64,000 bases of DNA from Undibacterium umbellatum (GCF_014284125.1 NZ_JACOFX010000012.1:62001-126000); one strand, 5' to 3'. Shown: positions 25,098 to 37,308, counted from the stretch's first letter. Notes: generated by a model not told the origin, from the sequence alone. Numbers and translations are program-made.

Positions 25098-25333
25098 AGG
25101 TCATCGTAAAGAAAACCACGACGATGTTATTGATAGCCAGCGCTACATTGGCACTGTCTGCTTGCGGAACGATCAAACCCGTACAGCCCTGGGAAAAAGG
25201 CAATCTGGCGAAAACAGCCATGACCTTTGAAAACGACAGGCTCGAATCCCGTTATGGCGAACACATCTACACCAGTCGCGAATCAGCGTCTGGTGGTGCA
25301 GGCGTGGGTGGCGGCGGTTGTGGTTGCAATTAA
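25094..25333 (+). CDS. DUF4266 lipoprotein with Cys-Gly-Cys-Asn tail
   Basis: Small lipoprotein (79 aa) of the DUF4266 family. The lipobox is LSAC (Cys24). The mature part is only 55 residues, with WEKGNLAK and a Gly-rich ending GAGVGGGGCGCN, in which Cys76 and Cys78 are the only other cysteines. That tail is characteristic of the family and suggests a metal site or disulfide exchange with the TlpA-like protein encoded just upstream (4-bp overlap). DUF4266 genes are typically next to DUF3570 genes, as here. Function unknown. Confidence 0.85.
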   Translation: MKVIVKKTTTMLLIASATLALSACGTIKPVQPWEKGNLAKTAMTFENDRLESRYGEHIYTSRESASGGAGVGGGGCGCN

Positions 25334-25348
25334 TCAGAGAATTTCGAC

Positions 25349-26545
25349 ATGACAAAAATTATTGAAAAAACTTCGGTTCCCTTTATTGCCCCGGCCGCAT
25401 CTGAAACCTTGCCTGCTTCATCTGACATGCAAACCATAGGCGCAGCACTGCTGACTGCTGCTTTGCTATTACCCGGTGTCGTCAAGGCCGAAACGCCACC
25501 TGAGCATGCCAGCCTCAGCCTCAAGTATCTGAACTATGAAGAAAAGCAGGCTGGCCTGAAACGCATTACAGCAAACTCGCCTTCGCTTTCACTGATTACT
25601 CCTCTGGGCGCGGACTGGTCGCTGGATGCTACTCTGACTTCAGACGACGTATCCGGTGCATCGCCGCGTTACCATACTGCGATCTCTGGTGCATCGCGCA
25701 TGAATGACCAGCGCACTGCCGGTGATGTGGCTTTCACCCGTTACTTCCCGCGTGCCAGCCTGACAGTCGGTACCGCATATTCAACTGAGCATGATTACGA
25801 GTCACGTGCCTTGTCTGCAACCGGGAATTTTTCTTCAGAAGATAAAAATACCACCTGGACTGTTGGCCTGGGTGGTAGCCATGACCGTATCAATCCTACC
25901 AACCTGATCGTTAAAAACGAGACTAAAAAGACGATCAGCATGATGGCAGGTGTCACGCAGATACTGACCGCAGAAGACATCGCCCAATTGACGCTCAGTC
26001 ATAGCAGAGGGGAGGGATATTTCTCTGACCCTTACAAGGCGCTGGATCGCAGGCCGAGAGAGCGTAATCAGACTACCCTGTTGGCCCGCTGGAATCACCA
26101 TTTCCTCGGCACGGGTGGCACAGGCCGCTTCAGTTATCGCTATTACAGCGACACTTACGATGTCAAGGCACATACCCTGACAGCAGAGTATGTACAGCCA
26201 TTTTCGCAAGGCTGGACAATCACACCGTCGCTGCGTGTGTATAGCCAAAGTGCCGCCAGTTTCTATTTTGACCCTGTCTATGATGCACAACTCGGTGCAC
26301 CTTTCCCGCCTGGCTATCAGTTTGTTTCTACCCAGCCCAGCTCTGCTGACCAGCGCTTGTCGGGTTTTGGCGCATTGACCTTTGGCTTCAAAGTGAGCAA
26401 GCAATTGACCAGTGATTGGACTGTAGATATCAAGCTGGAAAACTATGAGCAGCGCGGCAACTGGCGACTATTCCACAAGGGTAGCCCCGGTCTTGCAGCG
26501 CTGAAGGCGCAAAGCATACAACTGGGTATCAGCAAGCAGTGGTAG
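25349..26545 (+). CDS. DUF3570 outer-membrane beta-barrel protein
   Basis: Predicted outer-membrane barrel (398 aa) of the DUF3570 family. The N-terminal region is unusual: about 30 polar residues come before a hydrophobic segment (IGAALLTAALLLPGVVKA). From about residue 50 onward the sequence alternates short amphipathic strands (SLSLKYLNYEEKQAGLKR; FSYRYYSDTYDVKAHT). The C-terminus is SIQLGISKQW, with a terminal Trp as in barrels. It is 15 bp downstream of the DUF4266 gene and 29 bp upstream of dsbD, so it is in the same operon. Probable function: an outer-membrane part of the redox system; this is inference. Confidence 0.85.
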   Translation: MTKIIEKTSVPFIAPAASETLPASSDMQTIGAALLTAALLLPGVVKAETPPEHASLSLKYLNYEEKQAGLKRITANSPSLSLITPLGADWSLDATLTSDDVSGASPRYHTAISGASRMNDQRTAGDVAFTRYFPRASLTVGTAYSTEHDYESRALSATGNFSSEDKNTTWTVGLGGSHDRINPTNLIVKNETKKTISMMAGVTQILTAEDIAQLTLSHSRGEGYFSDPYKALDRRPRERNQTTLLARWNHHFLGTGGTGRFSYRYYSDTYDVKAHTLTAEYVQPFSQGWTITPSLRVYSQSAASFYFDPVYDAQLGAPFPPGYQFVSTQPSSADQRLSGFGALTFGFKVSKQLTSDWTVDIKLENYEQRGNWRLFHKGSPGLAALKAQSIQLGISKQW

Positions 26546-26574
26546 CAGTCTTGCTGCTAAAAACAGGAGTTCAT

Positions 26575-29432
<2,858 letters not shown>

Positions 29433-29590
29433 TACAGAAAGGAGGAGGTAGAGGAAAGGCAATACGCGAAGGAGGCATCAACTTGTGGGCTTGAGATGAA
29501 GATAAAACAGAAGGAATTGCGAGGCCATGTACAATACCTTCCGCGGTCGTGACTTGGCCACTTTCTCTGCAGCTTCCTTTTATTTAAATC

Positions 29591-29989
29591 ATGTCCCAAA
29601 CAACTACTGCACCTGAAGTTCAATACACAGACATCCGTGACCGTTTGCGCCAGTTTGTTGCTGAGCGCGATTGGGCGCAGTTCCACACGCCCAAAAATCT
29701 GGCCAGTGCACTGACTGTCGAGGCAGCCGAGTTGCTGGAAATCTTTCAATGGCTGCCGACTGGCAAGGCAGAGGAACTGGATGAGCAGGCCAGAACCGCC
29801 ATACGCCATGAAATGGCGGATGTGCTGAATTATCTGGTCATGCTGGCCGATGCCCTGGACGTGGACCTGTTCGCTGCCAGCATGGAAAAAATTGTCCTGA
29901 ACGCTATCAAATATCCAGTGGCGCAAGTTAAAGGCGATGCCAGGAAATATACTGAGTATGAGACAGAAGATAAAAGCGATAAACCTTAA
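29591..29989 (+). CDS. MazG-like nucleotide pyrophosphohydrolase
   Basis: A 132-aa cytosolic protein of the all-alpha NTP pyrophosphohydrolase family (MazG/RS21-C6 like). Metal-binding motifs are EAAELLEIFQW (about residues 47-57) and HEMADVLNYL (about 77-86). Such enzymes hydrolyse non-canonical or modified NTPs such as dCTP analogues, cleaning the nucleotide pool. The gene follows trxB by 158 bp and converges with the MFS gene, their stops overlapping by 4 bp. Confidence 0.88.
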   Translation: MSQTTTAPEVQYTDIRDRLRQFVAERDWAQFHTPKNLASALTVEAAELLEIFQWLPTGKAEELDEQARTAIRHEMADVLNYLVMLADALDVDLFAASMEKIVLNAIKYPVAQVKGDARKYTEYETEDKSDKP

Positions 29990-31176
29990 CTTTTGACGCT
30001 ACGCAAGGCAGCAAAATAAAATACCAGTGATGTCAGGGCAAACAGTAGTAAGCAGACCAGAATAGGGTAGGGCGATGTCGTGTGATGTATCAGGCTGGCG
30101 ATCAGCAATGGGCCTGCTGCCTTTGAAAGCAAGGCGGGCCCAGACATAGCTCCCGAGATTGCGCCATAGTTTTCCGAACCAAACAGGGTTTGCGGTATGG
30201 TGCCACGTACGATGGTGAGGATGCCATTGCTCAAGCCATAGAATATGCAAAACAAGGCTACAGCCCAGGCCTGTGTCCCCAGAAAAATCAAAGCCAGCAA
30301 GGCAGCGGGCAAAGCGGCAAAAGTGAATTTACCCACAGTCTGTGGCAAGACATTTCTTGCAATAGTCATCTCGCCGATGCGGCCCACGACCTGCATGGGG
30401 CCAATCAAGGCAGCCATCAGCACAGCCAGTTTTGCTGCATGTCCCATTTCCTTCAGCAATGGAATCAAGTGGACGGATAAGGCTGAAAAAACAAAGCTGT
30501 TGGCAGAAAAGGCAAAAGCCAGGGTCCAGAATGTGGGATGGCGTATCGCTTCTTGCAGGCTAAAATTTTTCTTTTGTGCTGCACCAGGTATGAGCCTATC
30601 AGGCGACGCGCGCTTGCTTTGCAGCAGGAGATGCAGCGGCAGGCACAGCAAAATTTGCGCCAGGCCATAAGCCAAATAGGTATTTCGCCAGCCCATTATG
30701 CCATTCAGTTGCTGGGTAAGAGGCCAGAATACCGTACTGGCAAAACCGCCAAACAGGGTCAGCGTAGAAATTGCCTGGCGACTGTGTTCTTTGAATTGCT
30801 GGGTCAGGGTGGCAAAAGCGGCTTCATATAGAGTCATGGCCATGGCCATTCCGAGTATGCTCCAGGCAAAATAGTACATGGCCAGATTGTGCGCCTGACT
30901 GAGAATGATCAAGCCAATGCCACAGACCAGTGAGCCCATGCCCATGACGAACTTGCCACCGTGGCGATCGAGCAAGATGCCAATGTAGGTGGCGATTATG
31001 CCTGCTACCAGCAGGCTCCATGAAAATGCCGCGAATACCAATTCCGCACGCCAGGCCATCTCGCGCTGGATTTCAGGTGCCAGGATGGCGATGGCGTAAT
31101 ACAAGGAACCCCATGACAGGATTTGTGTGACAGCCAGTATGGCAATGGTCTGGTAGGCGTGGGGAGTGTGTTTCAT
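29986..31176 (-). CDS. MFS transporter
   Basis: Major facilitator superfamily transporter (396 aa) with twelve predicted helices. The loop between helices 2 and 3 reads GILLDRHGGKFVMGMG, a variant of the GxxxDRxGRR motif. It lies 18 bp after the regulator-acetyltransferase gene on the same strand, so the two probably share the promoter upstream of that gene. The partner's acetyltransferase domain resembles ArsN2, so an exporter of an arsenical or other toxic compound is a reasonable guess, but the substrate is not proven by the sequence. Confidence 0.88.
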   Translation of the reverse strand: MKHTPHAYQTIAILAVTQILSWGSLYYAIAILAPEIQREMAWRAELVFAAFSWSLLVAGIIATYIGILLDRHGGKFVMGMGSLVCGIGLIILSQAHNLAMYYFAWSILGMAMAMTLYEAAFATLTQQFKEHSRQAISTLTLFGGFASTVFWPLTQQLNGIMGWRNTYLAYGLAQILLCLPLHLLLQSKRASPDRLIPGAAQKKNFSLQEAIRHPTFWTLAFAFSANSFVFSALSVHLIPLLKEMGHAAKLAVLMAALIGPMQVVGRIGEMTIARNVLPQTVGKFTFAALPAALLALIFLGTQAWAVALFCIFYGLSNGILTIVRGTIPQTLFGSENYGAISGAMSGPALLSKAAGPLLIASLIHHTTSPYPILVCLLLFALTSLVFYFAALRSVKS

Positions 31177-31194
31177 TGTTTGGGCAGCTTCTGA

Positions 31195-32136
31195 TTAATT
31201 TGTTTTTTTGATTTTCAACAGCATGGCTATTGCTGATGCAGGGCAGGCACCTTGTAGCTGTCGTGAAGCATGCATTGCTGAAGGTAATTTGCTGGTGTCG
31301 ATTTTTTCAAACCCCAGTTTTTGAAAATATGCTTCTGCATCTGTCGTCAGCAAATACAAATGTTTTACACCGGCTGCGTTAGCGGTTTTGATCATGTATT
31401 GCACCAGCCGTATACCGCAATGCTGGCCCTGTGCTTCAGGTTTGATGGCGAGTGAGCGCAAGAGGGCGGACTTGCCATATATCTCCAGCCCGGCACAGCC
31501 CAGTAACTCCTTGCCAGCATGTATCAACTGGAAATTGTTGAGATGTTCTTCTGCGCCATCCAGCGACAGACCCAAGCCTTGTAACAGTCCGGTGATAGCT
31601 GGCCAGTCTGTTTCCGTGGCTGGGGTAATCAGCAATTCGCTGGCAAGCAAAGTTAATCTGGACAGTTTTTTTGCTGGCCTGGCTTTTTGCGGCGTGCAAG
31701 TGGCAGCTTTGCGGTTTTGCACAGCAGGCAGCAATATCTGCATGGCTGCATGTACCAGGGCTATTTGCTCTGCATTGGCGGCAGATAATAATTGATCAGC
31801 GTGGCTATTCAGTTGTGCATCCAGCAGGCTGGCACGCTGGCGACCAGCCGGGGTCAGGCTGAGGTTGACGCTACGGCGATTATCAGGATTCGTAGTTTTC
31901 TTGAGGCTGCCTTCGGCAACCAGGGCATCCGTGGCCCGGCTGATCCAGCTTTTATCCAGCCCCAGGCGCGTTACCAGTGTCTGCTGTGTCAGTCCATCTT
32001 CGCGCAGTAATTCTGTCATCAAGTGACATTGCACAGTCGATGCAGCGTCACCACAGGAGGCATGGATGCGCTGATCACGTACATAGAGTCGGGCAAATTC
32101 CCTGATCAGGGTGCCGGTGCTGGAATTATCGTTCAT
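31195..32136 (-). CDS. MarR regulator fused to ArsN2-like GNAT acetyltransferase
   Basis: A 313-aa two-domain protein. The N-terminal MarR-type winged helix (about 1-140) contains DGLTQQTLVTRLGLDKSWISRATDALV and the wing NPDNRRSVNLSLT. A linker of about 25 basic residues follows. The C-terminal GNAT domain (about 165-313) resembles the arsenic-resistance acetyltransferase ArsN2: LLGCAGLEIYGKSALLRSLA, HLYLLTTDAEAYFQKLGFE and CPASAIAMLLK. The start at 32136 fits the first conserved helix; no clear ribosome-binding site is seen. It is likely to repress the promoter just upstream. Confidence 0.85.
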   Translation of the reverse strand: MNDNSSTGTLIREFARLYVRDQRIHASCGDAASTVQCHLMTELLREDGLTQQTLVTRLGLDKSWISRATDALVAEGSLKKTTNPDNRRSVNLSLTPAGRQRASLLDAQLNSHADQLLSAANAEQIALVHAAMQILLPAVQNRKAATCTPQKARPAKKLSRLTLLASELLITPATETDWPAITGLLQGLGLSLDGAEEHLNNFQLIHAGKELLGCAGLEIYGKSALLRSLAIKPEAQGQHCGIRLVQYMIKTANAAGVKHLYLLTTDAEAYFQKLGFEKIDTSKLPSAMHASRQLQGACPASAIAMLLKIKKTN

Positions 32137-32147
32137 TATCGAAATTG

Positions 32148-32200
32148 GTTGCTTTACGCAACAATCATAACTGAAGAAAGTGATTGTTGTCAAAAGCAAC
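32148..32200 (-). promoter_or_regulatory. promoter with tandem MarR operators
   Basis: On the minus strand, a -35 TTGACA (32188-32193) and a -10 TATGAT (32164-32169) are separated by 18 bp. Two 15-bp palindromic sites of the form GTTGy-N5-GCAAC lie at 32148-32162 and 32186-32200, 38 bp apart. One overlaps the -35 and the other sits just after the -10. They fit autoregulation by the MarR domain of the next gene. Confidence 0.6.
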
Positions 32201-32301
32201 CAAACACTGAATGTGTGTGGGATGCATTCTAAGTGCGGAGGAGAATTCAGTTTTCGCTAATTATTAGACTCAGTCCACGGAAATTCTATTTACTGCAAAC
32301 T

Positions 32302-32556
32302 TCAAGCAGAGCCAACTATGAACAAGAAAACAAAGAATGATACGAAAAAACTCACTCCATAGTACATCGTCGTAACCATGACTCTGAATATGAGGGGGAC
32401 ATCGCTTCTTGAGAGAATAGGAAATGCGCTCAGAAGTAGCAGGAATACACCCCAATAGAGATACTTTTCATGCCTTAAGCTGGCAAAAATTGCGATTCCC
32501 CAAAGCGAAAAACTAAGCGCAAGGACATTGATCAAATATGAAATGACTTTTCTCAT
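32302..32556 (-). CDS. small multi-helix membrane protein, unknown
   Basis: An 84-aa, very hydrophobic protein with three predicted helices (about 5-25, 30-48, 58-82). No family is recognised. It starts 6 bp after the stop of the DUF3592-like gene, so the two probably form one operon and may act as a membrane pair. There is no clear ribosome-binding site, consistent with translational coupling. AT-rich compared with neighbours. Confidence 0.55.
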   Translation of the reverse strand: MRKVISYLINVLALSFSLWGIAIFASLRHEKYLYWGVFLLLLSAFPILSRSDVPLIFRVMVTTMYYGVSFFVSFFVFLFIVGSA

Positions 32557-32562
32557 GAAGAT

Positions 32563-33090
32563 TTACTTCTTCGAATTATTACCATCTTCATCCGGCCTCT
32601 TGCCACTCCCTTCCAGCTTGTAAAACAGCAGGCACATGGCAGGTGCAAAGATCAGCCATAAGAATACCGTCCACATTTGCGACTGTTTCTCGCCAGAGCT
32701 TGGCAGGGCGAGGTAGGCTTTGGCCGGGTCGGATAATGATACGTAGACTTTGAGTGTTGCGCCGGGAACCAGTTCTGCCGGTTTTAATCCCGTCATTCGC
32801 AAGACATGCTTGGCTTCGCAGCGGGTGCAGATGGGGGAGATGGTATCGGTAGTTCTTTCCACGCCGTTCAGGTTATAGCTGTAGGTCAGTTGTAATAGCT
32901 GCTTGCTGAAACTGCCATTGACGACATAACCGGGGTTATTGTCGACGTCGTGCACCATGAGGACAAGATTGCCGTCCACCTGTTCAAATTCGCTGACCGG
33001 TATCCGCATGGTATTGAGTTTTTGCAGATTATCTATGCCAAAGTAAATCGAGACCATGGCACAAATGACGACTAGGGTTCTGACTATCAT
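32563..33090 (-). CDS. DUF3592-like membrane protein
   Basis: A 175-aa protein with an N-terminal membrane helix (residues 3-20), a central beta-rich domain and a second helix near the C-terminus (WTVFLWLIFAPAMCLLFY). The central region (LLQLTYSYNLNGVER; LKPAELVPGATLKVYV) fits DUF3592, an extracytoplasmic SH3-like domain family of unknown role. It has one central Cys pair (CTRC), which may bind metal or form a disulfide. It lies 6 bp from the small membrane protein gene. Confidence 0.65.
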   Translation of the reverse strand: MIVRTLVVICAMVSIYFGIDNLQKLNTMRIPVSEFEQVDGNLVLMVHDVDNNPGYVVNGSFSKQLLQLTYSYNLNGVERTTDTISPICTRCEAKHVLRMTGLKPAELVPGATLKVYVSLSDPAKAYLALPSSGEKQSQMWTVFLWLIFAPAMCLLFYKLEGSGKRPDEDGNNSKK

Positions 33091-33233
33091 GTAGGGCGGC
33101 TTTTTTGCTTGCTTGATGAGTTTGGAGTCGGATAATTTTCAGTATCTCTGACGAAATTCTACTCGTTGCATACCAGCTAGGGACTGGCAAAGTAATAACA
33201 AGTGTCAAATGTCTTGCCAATGTTCACTGTAAC

Positions 33234-34088
33234 TCACTTGGCCGGCGGAGTTTGTTGCTTCAGATCCGAGGCGACAAGCTTGACTGGTTTCCACCCTGGA
33301 TGGGATGCTTCCAGCTTTTTCCAGATTGAGGCATTTTTCCCCAGTTCGCCAAAAGCCAGAGACTTACTTAATTTTTTCTGGGTTATGGCGGCCCAGCTTG
33401 CCATATCACTGCACTTGCCTTGGGTGGTCGTGAGATTTAAGGCAAAGCTCAGGCTTTTTTCCTTGCCAGGCATGATCAGCCGGCAGTAGGTATTGTCTTT
33501 TCCAATTTCCAGGATATAGGCTTGTTGCTGCTCATCGTAATAGGCCACGTTCTTTTGTGTACTCAGATCATCCCATTCATTCGCAGCCATATTGACGGTT
33601 TGCAGCAGTTTTCCATGAAAATCCACGCGTTTGACCGTCAATTTGTTGAGTTTGTTAATTTCCAGACAATCTACAAAATTGCTGTCAGGCGGAGCGTTGA
33701 TCATGTCTGATGATGGGCAGAGAGGGATGTTTGTTTCCCCATACGTAGTCATCAGCCTGACTTGGGTGTCTGCCGATTTGCTGTCTAGGGCAGCTTGGGC
33801 TTTGGCGTACTTGCTACTTTTGGCGATCAAGATATCTTTGTCATCAATCACATTGACCAGATCATAGTCCAGGTCTTGCCAGTCATCGTAGGCGATGAAC
33901 CAGAATCTCTGCGGCTTGCGTATGGCATAGTGCAAGGGGGGCGTACCTGCTGCCTGTGATCCTGTCGCTGTTTTGCTGACCCTGAGCCAGTCTGTCAGTT
34001 GCAAAGCCTGATCTTTGCCCTTGTTGTCGCAGCCAGACAGGCTGCCAACCGCCAGCAATAGCAGAGTCGCTGCCGCCCACAAGCGCAT
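33234..34088 (-). CDS. large lipoprotein, unknown function
   Basis: A 284-aa predicted lipoprotein: a signal with lipobox LSGC (residues 15-18 of the chosen start) is followed by a soluble mostly beta domain with no known motif. The start at 34088 (MRLWAAATLLL) begins the signal; the frame is open to 34142. Two cysteine residues in the mature part are spaced widely (CPSSDM; NFVDCLEINK). No family recognised. It stands alone on the minus strand between the DUF3592-like operon and the EVE gene. Confidence 0.65.
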   Translation of the reverse strand: MRLWAAATLLLLAVGSLSGCDNKGKDQALQLTDWLRVSKTATGSQAAGTPPLHYAIRKPQRFWFIAYDDWQDLDYDLVNVIDDKDILIAKSSKYAKAQAALDSKSADTQVRLMTTYGETNIPLCPSSDMINAPPDSNFVDCLEINKLNKLTVKRVDFHGKLLQTVNMAANEWDDLSTQKNVAYYDEQQQAYILEIGKDNTYCRLIMPGKEKSLSFALNLTTTQGKCSDMASWAAITQKKLSKSLAFGELGKNASIWKKLEASHPGWKPVKLVASDLKQQTPPAK

Positions 34089-34200
34089 GGGGATGTGATA
34101 ATGATGAAGGGGGTGATTATATCCTTGCAAGCTTGCTCTCAATGTAGGGGAGGATCAGGCGACATTGTAACGCCTGGCTTGTTCCAGTTCATAGACAGTA

Positions 34201-34710
34201 TCAACTTAAGCCCAGGCTGAGTTGTAAATTTGTGATAGCAGCTAACTCAGCACAGGTATTACCTGCTTCAAACAGCGCACGCTCTGCACCCATCGCCATT
34301 GCGATCACGCGCATATCATGCTCGCTGATGGCAAACAGGCCGTAGCGAAATTGATAGCCCCAATTTTTCACGCCAACAGAAAATTCCAGAGTTTGCAGCA
34401 AGGGCAAGATGCTGGCGTGCCGGGACGATGTCCAATCTACATCACGCCGGTAAGGATGAAAACCACCACCCATGTCGGCCTGATAGGCGTCCCGCAGCTT
34501 GACCCTGCCTATGGCAGTGAATGCCTGTAATTTGATATTGCTGCCAAAGACCTGGCTGGGTGAGTAATATACGACCCGGTCGCCAGGCTTAAGACGGCGC
34601 AATGGCGCTGCCTTGCCATGACAAACTTGCATGTAGCCATCTGCCTGACCACGCAACACGTGGTCGGCAGAGGCAACAGCGATCCAGTTACGGTACTGTT
34701 GCGTATCCAT
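34201..34710 (-). CDS. EVE domain-containing protein
   Basis: A 169-aa EVE (PUA-like) domain protein. The motif [15 protein letters not shown] at the start and [14 protein letters not shown] are typical of this family, whose members bind modified bases in DNA or RNA and are often found near restriction or RNA-modification genes. Here there is no defence system beside it; the partner is a VOC-family gene, whose stop lies 3 bp before the EVE end. Ligand unknown. Confidence 0.8.
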   Translation of the reverse strand: MDTQQYRNWIAVASADHVLRGQADGYMQVCHGKAAPLRRLKPGDRVVYYSPSQVFGSNIKLQAFTAIGRVKLRDAYQADMGGGFHPYRRDVDWTSSRHASILPLLQTLEFSVGVKNWGYQFRYGLFAISEHDMRVIAMAMGAERALFEAGNTCAELAAITNLQLSLGLS

Positions 34711-34712
34711 GA

Positions 34713-35075
34713 TCAGGCTGGCGCGAAAACACGCAGACGGTGGCCGTCAGGGTCCTGGGCTACAAAGGTATAGCCAAAATCCATGCTGCAAGGAGTTTGG
34801 GCCATCGTTATGCCACGTGCGGCCCAGCTGTTATAGGTGCTGTCTACGGTGGCATTGTCCCCTACTGCAAAGGCAAGTTCACTGCCGCCTGAAGATGTGG
34901 CGGCAGGTTCTACCGTGTGCTTTGACCACAAGCCCAGTTTGTGGCCAGAATCAAGTATGAACAAATAAAAAGTAGGCGATGCTTCTACTGGTGTCAGGCC
35001 CAGGATTTTGCTGTAAAACGCTGCGCTGGATTCCGGGCTGTCGACATACAAAAGTACATAGCTTGGGGTCATCAT
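34713..35075 (-). CDS. VOC family (glyoxalase/bleomycin-resistance fold) protein
   Basis: A 120-aa protein of the vicinal-oxygen-chelate superfamily, two beta-alpha-beta-beta-beta units. Characteristic motifs: [20 protein letters not shown] at the start and [21 protein letters not shown] at the end. Members bind drugs or act as metal-dependent lyases or dioxygenases. The stop is 2 bp from the EVE gene start on the same strand, so they are in one operon. Substrate unknown. Confidence 0.85.
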   Translation of the reverse strand: MMTPSYVLLYVDSPESSAAFYSKILGLTPVEASPTFYLFILDSGHKLGLWSKHTVEPAATSSGGSELAFAVGDNATVDSTYNSWAARGITMAQTPCSMDFGYTFVAQDPDGHRLRVFAPA

Positions 35076-35192
35076 GGTGTTTGCTCCTAAAAAGAGATGG
35101 TGTTGTTTGCGTTGATGAAGTTGTTCAAGGCAAAGACATCTTAGGATGCAGTAGTGTCAGTTTCTGTCAGTAGTGATAGCAGGGAGGGAAGC

Positions 35193-35223
35193 AAGTACAG
35201 GCATGGAACAAATGCCTGTACTT
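35193..35223. terminator. perfect hairpin after the amine-oxidase gene
   Basis: A perfect 12-bp stem (aagtacaggcat / atgcctgtactt) has a 7-nt loop and starts 15 bp past the stop of the flavin amine oxidase gene. No T run follows on the minus strand, so it may be a stabilising 3' hairpin rather than a full terminator. Confidence 0.5.
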
Positions 35224-35238
35224 CAGTAAGGAGGGAGT

Positions 35239-37245
35239 TTACTTGGCCGAGCAGATGAAAGGATATTCTCGATTGTCTATCAAGGGCTCGACACCAAAGA
35301 AGTCATTCAATACTGATTCAGCCGTGCAATAAGCGCCTTCTACCCAGGCCTGGTCATTCGAATAAGCTTCACCGACGATGAAAATATTTGCGTCTGCCCC
35401 TGGTATCAATTGTGAAGGCTTGCGGATTTTTTGCTGAACATCGCCGATGTCATAGTGCGCCGCCCAGGCATGATAACCGGCATTAAAGGGTGGCAGTGAC
35501 CAGTCTATGTAGGCAGCATCCAGCGGTTCAGGTACAGAGCTGAAATCGGCATTCGGGCCAAAATGGATATTCGCCAGTTGCTTGCGCAACATCTTCAGCA
35601 TGCGGCCTGGCACTTTACGCGGGCCTTTCAAGGGTTCGGTATTTTCAGACAAGGGTACATGCCTTTGCTGTTCCGGGCCAAGTTCCAGCTCTTGCCAGAA
35701 GGTCGTAAAGGCTTCATCGTCATAGGCAGCCAGTAAGCCGTAGACAGGTTCTGTGCTTTTGTCGAGAGCATTGTTACCAAAATAGACGACCATGCGCACA
35801 GGATTGTCGGTCACACTGGGGCCTATGGTATTGCGGCTGGAGGTCGCCAGGAGTTGGCTTTCCTGTGGCACGGTCAATCTTTCTTGCAGGCGTTGTTCGG
35901 TCGCCGTAAGTAAACTGGCAGCACTGGAATACGGTGTATTCATGATCTCTTGTTGTTCACCAGTTGCGGGCTGGCTGAGTTTGTCCAGGTAGCTGGCCGG
36001 GAAACCTTGTTCTGCCAGTTGCGCAATCACGTCCTTGGTGACTTCATAGCTGCTCAGTTGCGGTGCATAAGTTGCTTGCGTCAGCCACCAGGGTTCTTTG
36101 AAGAACATACCTATCTTGTAGGATGGTTGCATGATGCTTGATTCCATATACAACTGCACTTTTTGGTGATTCAGTACATCCAGGCCAGGATGGTTTTCAT
36201 AACGTGTGGCTTGCGCTACCAGTTCCAGCGCATAGCGCGGCATGGCCAACCAGGCTGCATCGGTTTTGCCGCTGCTGGATTTTTTGTTGGGATTGTCACG
36301 GTTGGCAATGCCGTAATGGATGGTATTGTCGATTTCCAGTATCGAATGCAGGCGGCGGTTAGGCTGGTAATTGAAATGCACGCCCTTGTCACGGGCCAGT
36401 TCAGTGATCGCCGCAAACAAGGCCTTGAACATGCCTGAATAGCCGGTGGTCAGGGTCATGTATTCATTGCCTGGCGTGAATTCATTATTCGCCTGGAAAG
36501 CCACGGCAGCATTCCAGTTGATGACGTTCGAGGTATAGCCATTACCATCAGCCGCATAGTTATAGCCTTCAGAACCAAGCTGATCAAACATCAGGTTCCA
36601 GTAACCTATATCTTTCAGCTTGTCGCCTTTCTGGAAGATGGAGGAGGAGGGCAGTTCTGCCGTGATTTTGCCATGCTGGTAAAAATGATCCCATTCCCTG
36701 CGGGTCTGTGGCCCTTTGGTGGCGGTGACTGCCAGGTTTTCTACTGTCGTAAAGCCCTGGTTGGGTGAAGTGCTGGCCCCGAAATTATTCACGTTGTACG
36801 GTGCAGGATGGAATGAAGTGACATCATTCAGGTAAAAATTTTTGCCGCGCAAATAGTAAAGTGGATTACCTGATTCATTGAATGGGACCACGTATTTATC
36901 CAGTCCCAATTGATGGATGACTGTGGTCACCAGCCTGTGTCCCGGGACTTTGCCATTGTTGTGGTTTTTTGCCTTGGTATCCCATTCAGAGTAACGCATG
37001 CCACCCAGCTCTACATAAGATTTGCCGGGGTCATTCTGGTAATGCCAGGTGCAGACACGGGCACCTGGAGCGCGTGAGCCGTTATCATCTTTACTGAAAT
37101 CATATTGGCCCCAGTCATACAGTTCCAGGGTATCGCCTTTTTCCAGTAACTTGTTCTTGTCAGTGCTTTTGCCGCTCAGCAGACGCCAGGCAGTATACAG
37201 GCCGGCTGCACCGGCACCGAAGATGGAATAGGTTTTGGTTTTCAT
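35239..37245 (-). CDS. flavin amine oxidase family protein (putative L-amino acid oxidase)
   Basis: A 668-aa FAD enzyme. The N-terminus is the dinucleotide motif GAGAAGLYTAW, and VELGGMRY is the substrate-arginine motif of amine oxidases and L-amino acid oxidases. The C-terminus has IVGEAYSNDQAWVEGAYCTAE, the second FAD region. Length is near that of bacterial L-glutamate or L-lysine oxidases, but no substrate can be assigned. The start at 37245 is chosen over the GTG at 37257. It follows a second flavin oxidase and a nitrobindin-like gene on the same strand. Confidence 0.85.
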   Translation of the reverse strand: MKTKTYSIFGAGAAGLYTAWRLLSGKSTDKNKLLEKGDTLELYDWGQYDFSKDDNGSRAPGARVCTWHYQNDPGKSYVELGGMRYSEWDTKAKNHNNGKVPGHRLVTTVIHQLGLDKYVVPFNESGNPLYYLRGKNFYLNDVTSFHPAPYNVNNFGASTSPNQGFTTVENLAVTATKGPQTRREWDHFYQHGKITAELPSSSIFQKGDKLKDIGYWNLMFDQLGSEGYNYAADGNGYTSNVINWNAAVAFQANNEFTPGNEYMTLTTGYSGMFKALFAAITELARDKGVHFNYQPNRRLHSILEIDNTIHYGIANRDNPNKKSSSGKTDAAWLAMPRYALELVAQATRYENHPGLDVLNHQKVQLYMESSIMQPSYKIGMFFKEPWWLTQATYAPQLSSYEVTKDVIAQLAEQGFPASYLDKLSQPATGEQQEIMNTPYSSAASLLTATEQRLQERLTVPQESQLLATSSRNTIGPSVTDNPVRMVVYFGNNALDKSTEPVYGLLAAYDDEAFTTFWQELELGPEQQRHVPLSENTEPLKGPRKVPGRMLKMLRKQLANIHFGPNADFSSVPEPLDAAYIDWSLPPFNAGYHAWAAHYDIGDVQQKIRKPSQLIPGADANIFIVGEAYSNDQAWVEGAYCTAESVLNDFFGVEPLIDNREYPFICSAK

Positions 37246-37308
37246 GATCTTGCTCACTCAAGGTTGGGTTTGAACTGCATGAAGGTGTGGCCATCGCGTT
37301 TTAGTTAA

